A program made the translations under genes and the position numbers. A stretch of DNA of 8,985 bases from NCBI GenBank assembly GCA_040007895.1, contig JBDTUE010000174.1, positions 1 through 8,985 of the forward strand, in the 5' to 3' direction. The notes under the pieces are model-generated. The model saw only the letters and a list, made by a program, of their open reading frames with translations. It was not told the origin of the DNA and did not search any database. This document shows positions 6,404 to 8,985 of the stretch, one piece after another. Position 1 is the stretch's first letter; each line of letters begins with the position of its first letter. The DNA comes from JADJLQ01 sp040007895. GTDB lineage: Bacteria; Bacteroidota; Bacteroidia; Chitinophagales; Saprospiraceae.

Positions 6404-7648
6404 ATGAAAGTAGTCCATGTAAGTGCTTTGCACCTGGGTGGTGCCGCCAATGCCGCTGAAAGACTGCATCAAGGGTTGCTTCAATCAGGTGTGGAGTCTG
6501 TTTTTGTAACGAAGTTTAAGCACAACAGTAAAAGGAAGAATCATCTTTCGTATATGGAACATAGATCTATCCGGCATTTCATAAACGCCGGGTTAGAACG
6601 TTACCTGTTTAAAAATATTTTTCCTCCGCTACGGGGTTATACCAAGGATACGGTTTTGTTTACTTCACCACATTCGCTTTATCATCCGGAGATTTTAAAA
6701 GTAATTGAGGAATCGGATATAGTGCACTTACATTGGATTTCTCATTTTGTGGATTACGAATCATTTTTTAAACGAATTAATAAACCGGTCGTATGGACCC
6801 TGCACGATATGAATCCTTTCACCGGGGGATGTCATTATAGTGGAGATTGTACCAAATATGAGACAACGTGTACAGAGTGTCCTCAAATTATAGATACAAA
6901 GCAACCCATGGCCGCCAATAATTATTTTGAATATAAAGTTGCTGCATTGAAATCTTCTAAAAACCTGGCAATCGTAACACCATCAACCTGGTTATTGAAC
7001 CTCTCAAAAAAAAGTTTTTTATTTAAGGATTTTCCACACTACCATATTCGTCATGGATTCAATACAGCGATTTTTACTTTATTGGATAGACAAGTATGCA
7101 GGAAGAAATGGGGAATACCAGAAAATAAAATCAATTTGTTATTTGTGGTTCATTCCTCCACTGCAAAAATGAAAGGATTTGATATGTTGATCCAGGCACT
7201 CGATTTAATTCCAGGGGACAGGCTACATCTCACAATAGCGGGTAAACAAATGGATACCTTCCAAAGTAACCATATAAGTTATACCTCGTTTGGTTATGTC
7301 CAGGATGAAGAAATATTGGCAGAGATTTATAATACCGGTGATTTATTCATTACACCTTCTTTAAGAGATAATCTTCCAAATACGGTAGGAGAATCTTTAT
7401 TATGTGGTACTCCAGTGCTTTGTTTTAATATTGGAGGCCTCTCTGAAATGATTACTCCCGGTATAAATGGTTTGTTTGCAAGTGGATTGGATGCTCAGAG
7501 CCTGGCAAATGCAATTCTCCATTTCATAAATGAACCAGGTCAATTCGACCGTAATAAAATTCATGAAGAAGCAAAGAGGGTATATGATCTAAACCGGAGT
7601 ACTAGGCAATATGTCGATTTGTATCGAGCGTTGTTGAATAGAGATTGA
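6404..7648 (+). CDS. GT4-family glycosyltransferase (WcaC-like)
   Basis: A 414-residue GT-B-fold retaining glycosyltransferase of family GT4, in the subgroup that includes colanic-acid WcaC-like enzymes. The N-terminal domain has a glycine loop GGAANAAERLH (12-22), IVHLHW (106-111) and WTLHDMNPFTGGCHY (131-145). A cysteine cluster follows at C143, C149, C156 and C159, ending TECPQI, a layout known in this subgroup and compatible with metal binding. The C-terminal donor domain has KGFD (257-260), DLFITPSLRDNLPNTVGESLLCGTPV (313-338, E330 being the second acid of the EX7E-type motif, with Asp322 at the first position) and FNIGGLSEMI (341-350). The start at 6404 gives the canonical MKVVHVSALHLGG beginning. 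There is no clear Shine-Dalgarno; instead a six-codon frame from 6387 ends in TGA overlapping the ATG. The 3' end overlaps the convergent GT2 gene by 47 bases. Likely adds one sugar to a lipid-linked surface-glycan intermediate in the cytoplasm; donor unknown. Confidence 0.9.
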   Translation: MKVVHVSALHLGGAANAAERLHQGLLQSGVESVFVTKFKHNSKRKNHLSYMEHRSIRHFINAGLERYLFKNIFPPLRGYTKDTVLFTSPHSLYHPEILKVIEESDIVHLHWISHFVDYESFFKRINKPVVWTLHDMNPFTGGCHYSGDCTKYETTCTECPQIIDTKQPMAANNYFEYKVAALKSSKNLAIVTPSTWLLNLSKKSFLFKDFPHYHIRHGFNTAIFTLLDRQVCRKKWGIPENKINLLFVVHSSTAKMKGFDMLIQALDLIPGDRLHLTIAGKQMDTFQSNHISYTSFGYVQDEEILAEIYNTGDLFITPSLRDNLPNTVGESLLCGTPVLCFNIGGLSEMITPGINGLFASGLDAQSLANAILHFINEPGQFDRNKIHEEAKRVYDLNRSTRQYVDLYRALLNRD

Positions 7649-8402
7649 TTTTTAATATGGAATTAGTTTTCCACAGGACAAATTTTAAGGGTATTATCAA
7701 ATGACTACGCATGGTTTCAAACCAGCCAAATTCTCTTGATAAGATTCTCCATCGTTCGAGTAAAGCTGATTTCCTTCTCCTGGATGAGAGCCCTCCTGCC
7801 TGAAAATTACATACCGTAATTCCCAGATACTTCGTATTTCGGGATTGTTTAATACTTCGAATAACCCAATCCAGGTCTGCTGCAATTTTATAATTGAGGT
7901 CATACTTTGCCGCTACGGATGATTTTACAAATAATGCCTGATGACAAACCACCATCCCATTTTTAAAACTTCTTAAATCCAGGGTAGTTGGTAGTACTTT
8001 ATGTCTCGGACTTTTGTAGCTACCATCTTCATGTACAAAGATGGCATCTCCATATAATATATCTGCCCTGGAATGTTGAGTATAAGCATAGGAAACTACC
8101 TGAGCATGATGGAAAACATCTCCTGCATTAAGAAAAAGAATGTACTCACCTTTAGCCATTCGCATGCCTTTGTTCATGGCATCATACAAACCCTGATCCT
8201 TTTCACTTATCCAGTCTGTAATGACATCTAGATGATCATGAATTACCGTTTTAGTGGTGTCCGAGGAATCTCCATCTACAAGGATTAATTGTATATAGTC
8301 ACATTGCTGATCCCGGATGCTTTGAAGCGTTCTGATAAGATTGTTACAATCATTGAGACATACTGTAATAATGCTTAGCCAGGGATTAGACCGTTCTGTC
8401 AT
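7602..8402 (-). CDS. GT2-family glycosyltransferase (WcaE-like)
   Basis: A 266-residue GT-A-fold family 2 glycosyltransferase, similar in motif layout to WcaE and other short exopolysaccharide transferases. It opens with PWLSIITVCLND (7-18), then the nucleotide-binding VDGDSSD (42-48), SEKDQGLYDAMNKG (66-79), and FLNAGD (90-95) in the DxD position, which is the usual FLNSGD/FLNAGD form of this subgroup. Later landmarks are CHQALF (153-158), KIAADLDW (172-179, likely holding the catalytic-base acid) and GGLSSRR. The C-terminus has a short hydrophobic and basic stretch that may touch the membrane surface. Length is normal. The ATG at 8402 fits, since the first conserved strand begins seven residues later. 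Its last codons (about 15) lie inside the convergent GT4 gene. Seven bases upstream a start-less open frame ends on the same strand, so this gene probably once followed another gene in an operon. Donor and acceptor unknown. Confidence 0.9.
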   Translation of the reverse strand: MTERSNPWLSIITVCLNDCNNLIRTLQSIRDQQCDYIQLILVDGDSSDTTKTVIHDHLDVITDWISEKDQGLYDAMNKGMRMAKGEYILFLNAGDVFHHAQVVSYAYTQHSRADILYGDAIFVHEDGSYKSPRHKVLPTTLDLRSFKNGMVVCHQALFVKSSVAAKYDLNYKIAADLDWVIRSIKQSRNTKYLGITVCNFQAGGLSSRRRKSALLERWRILSREFGWFETMRSHLIIPLKFVLWKTNSILKINLYSTTLDTNRHIA

Positions 8403-8409
8403 TTCGGGA

Positions 8410-8760
8410 TTATAGCTTTTTTGGTTTTGGTTTAGAAAAACGAAACGATAGTGTTGTTATTTCTAATTTAATATCATGGGTTTCGGAATGGAATAATGTT
8501 ATCATTTCTTTCATCCATAAGGTCATGTGCGTCTGAAGATAAGAAGGTCGGAATTGCACGATATTTTTCATCATTAAGATTCTGACAAGATAGGATTTAT
8601 TGATAAGACTGGATTTAAAAATATCATTGGCTTTTTTTGGATTGGGTCTATGGTGTAGTTTGAATGTATGACTATGATGATAAGAGAAGTGATTAAAGTA
8701 AAGTACTTGTACACAGAAAGGATGGTTGACATTTAATGCTTCTGTATTGTTTAATTCATA
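8410..8760 (-). pseudogene. Start-less 116-codon frame: probable remnant of an upstream gene
   Basis: On the minus strand a frame stays open for 116 codons, from just after a stop at 8761-8763 to TAA at 8410-8412. It has no ATG, GTG or TTG until Met63-Met64 (8574 and 8571), so it cannot be a complete ordinary gene at this length; starting at 8574 gives only 54 residues. It ends seven bases before the GT2 start on the same strand, typical operon spacing. The translation is basic and histidine-rich: FNHFSYHHSHTFKLHHRP at residues 22-39, and a tail ending SKPKPKKL. The NH...F...K..RP pattern faintly recalls the NHY...EF..K..RG tails of some GT2/GT92-like glycosyltransferases, but I cannot assign a family. 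Just upstream a second frame (8754-8828, 25 codons, containing LIIFASRKGNQ) overlaps it, as if a frameshift and further decay had occurred. I infer a 5'-truncated gene; chance openness is not excluded. Confidence 0.5.
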
Positions 8761-8763
8761 TTA

Positions 8764-8790
8764 TTGTTTTTGATAATTTGATTACCTTTA
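8764..8790 (+). promoter_or_regulatory. Candidate Bacteroidota-type promoter for the flippase gene
   Basis: TTG (8764-8766) is followed after 16 bases by TACCTTTA (8783-8790), seven of eight matches to the TAnnTTTG element. This would place a start site near 8797 and a leader of about 90 bases before the flippase ATG. The spacing is slightly short and the region AT-rich, so confidence is low. Confidence 0.28.
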
Positions 8791-8884
8791 CGGCTTGCAA
8801 ATATGATAAGGTCATTTAATCCATTCTGTTATCTTGATCTTTATAATAGCCGGATAGATTAATATTGCCAATCCAGCAATTCAA

Positions 8885-8985
8885 ATGGGTCAAATCCGAA
8901 AACAAACTATTTATTCTTCGCTTATCATCTATGCTGGATTTATACTCGGAGCCATCAACTTATTGATTTTATTTCCGCGGTTTTT
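8885..8985 (+). CDS. Polysaccharide flippase (Wzx/MATE-like), N-terminal fragment
   Basis: The last 101 bases hold the start of a gene running off the right edge: 33 full codons. It begins MGQIRKQTIYSSLIIYAGF and continues ILGAINLLILFPRF. A short basic N-terminus (R5, K6), then a first transmembrane helix with an internal GAxN, ending LFPRF, is the standard opening of Bacteroidota oligosaccharide flippases of the MATE/MVF superfamily (Wzx-like). These inner-membrane proteins turn undecaprenyl-linked repeat units to the periplasmic side. An in-frame stop about 27 codons upstream and no other in-frame ATG in between support the ATG at 8885. It is divergent from the remnant and GT2 genes and would work with the glycosyltransferases of the window. 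Only 33 residues are visible, so the family call rests on this short but characteristic pattern. Confidence 0.75.
   Translation, partial: MGQIRKQTIYSSLIIYAGFILGAINLLILFPRF

Noticed and set aside
7697..7903. 68-codon minus-strand open frame within GT2
   Set aside because: Same strand but different frame from the clearly conserved GT2 protein, with no motifs; an out-of-frame shadow.

Overview
The window is AT-rich chromosomal DNA from a member of the Bacteroidota. A Saprospiraceae-like lineage is a plausible guess, but it rests on protein style only. Supporting signs are the PrmC sequence type, a fused hydantoinase/5-oxoprolinase of the Bacteroidota kind, a GT + FkbM pair, a flippase N-terminus typical of the phylum, weak or absent Shine-Dalgarno sequences, and promoter-like matches to TTG...TAnnTTTG. 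No rRNA, tRNA, CRISPR array, insertion sequence or transposase was seen.

Layout: the left edge holds the 3' end of prmC (+; release-factor glutamine methyltransferase). Next comes a 466-base gene-free stretch (319-784) rich in inverted repeats, with three consecutive hairpins and a nested alternative pairing. A minus-strand block follows, transcribed from about 6.2 kb down to 0.8 kb: a GNT-I/HlpA-like glycosyltransferase, an FkbM-family methyltransferase overlapping it by ATGA, and after 63 bases a 1234-residue HyuA-HyuB fusion. A 229-base divergent intergenic region separates this block from a plus-strand GT4 glycosyltransferase. That gene runs tail-to-tail into a minus-strand WcaE-like GT2 gene, overlapping it by 47 bases. 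Seven bases upstream of the GT2 gene, on the same strand, lies a 116-codon open frame with no start codon, best read as the remaining 3' part of a broken gene. The right edge carries the first 33 codons of a plus-strand Wzx/MATE-like polysaccharide flippase.

Functional picture: from 4.5 kb to the right edge the genes form the edge of a surface-glycan (exopolysaccharide, capsule or O-antigen) locus, with three glycosyltransferases, a methyltransferase likely to modify a sugar or glycan, and a flippase to export the lipid-linked unit. Frequent strand switches, the overlapping convergent gene ends and the apparent gene remnant suggest the locus was assembled by rearrangement. The hydantoinase/oxoprolinase and prmC are metabolic or housekeeping genes at its flank. 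I found no convincing new multi-gene system. The observations most worth checking are the start-less frame at 8410-8760, the structured intergenic DNA at 384-471 and the 47-base convergent overlap.
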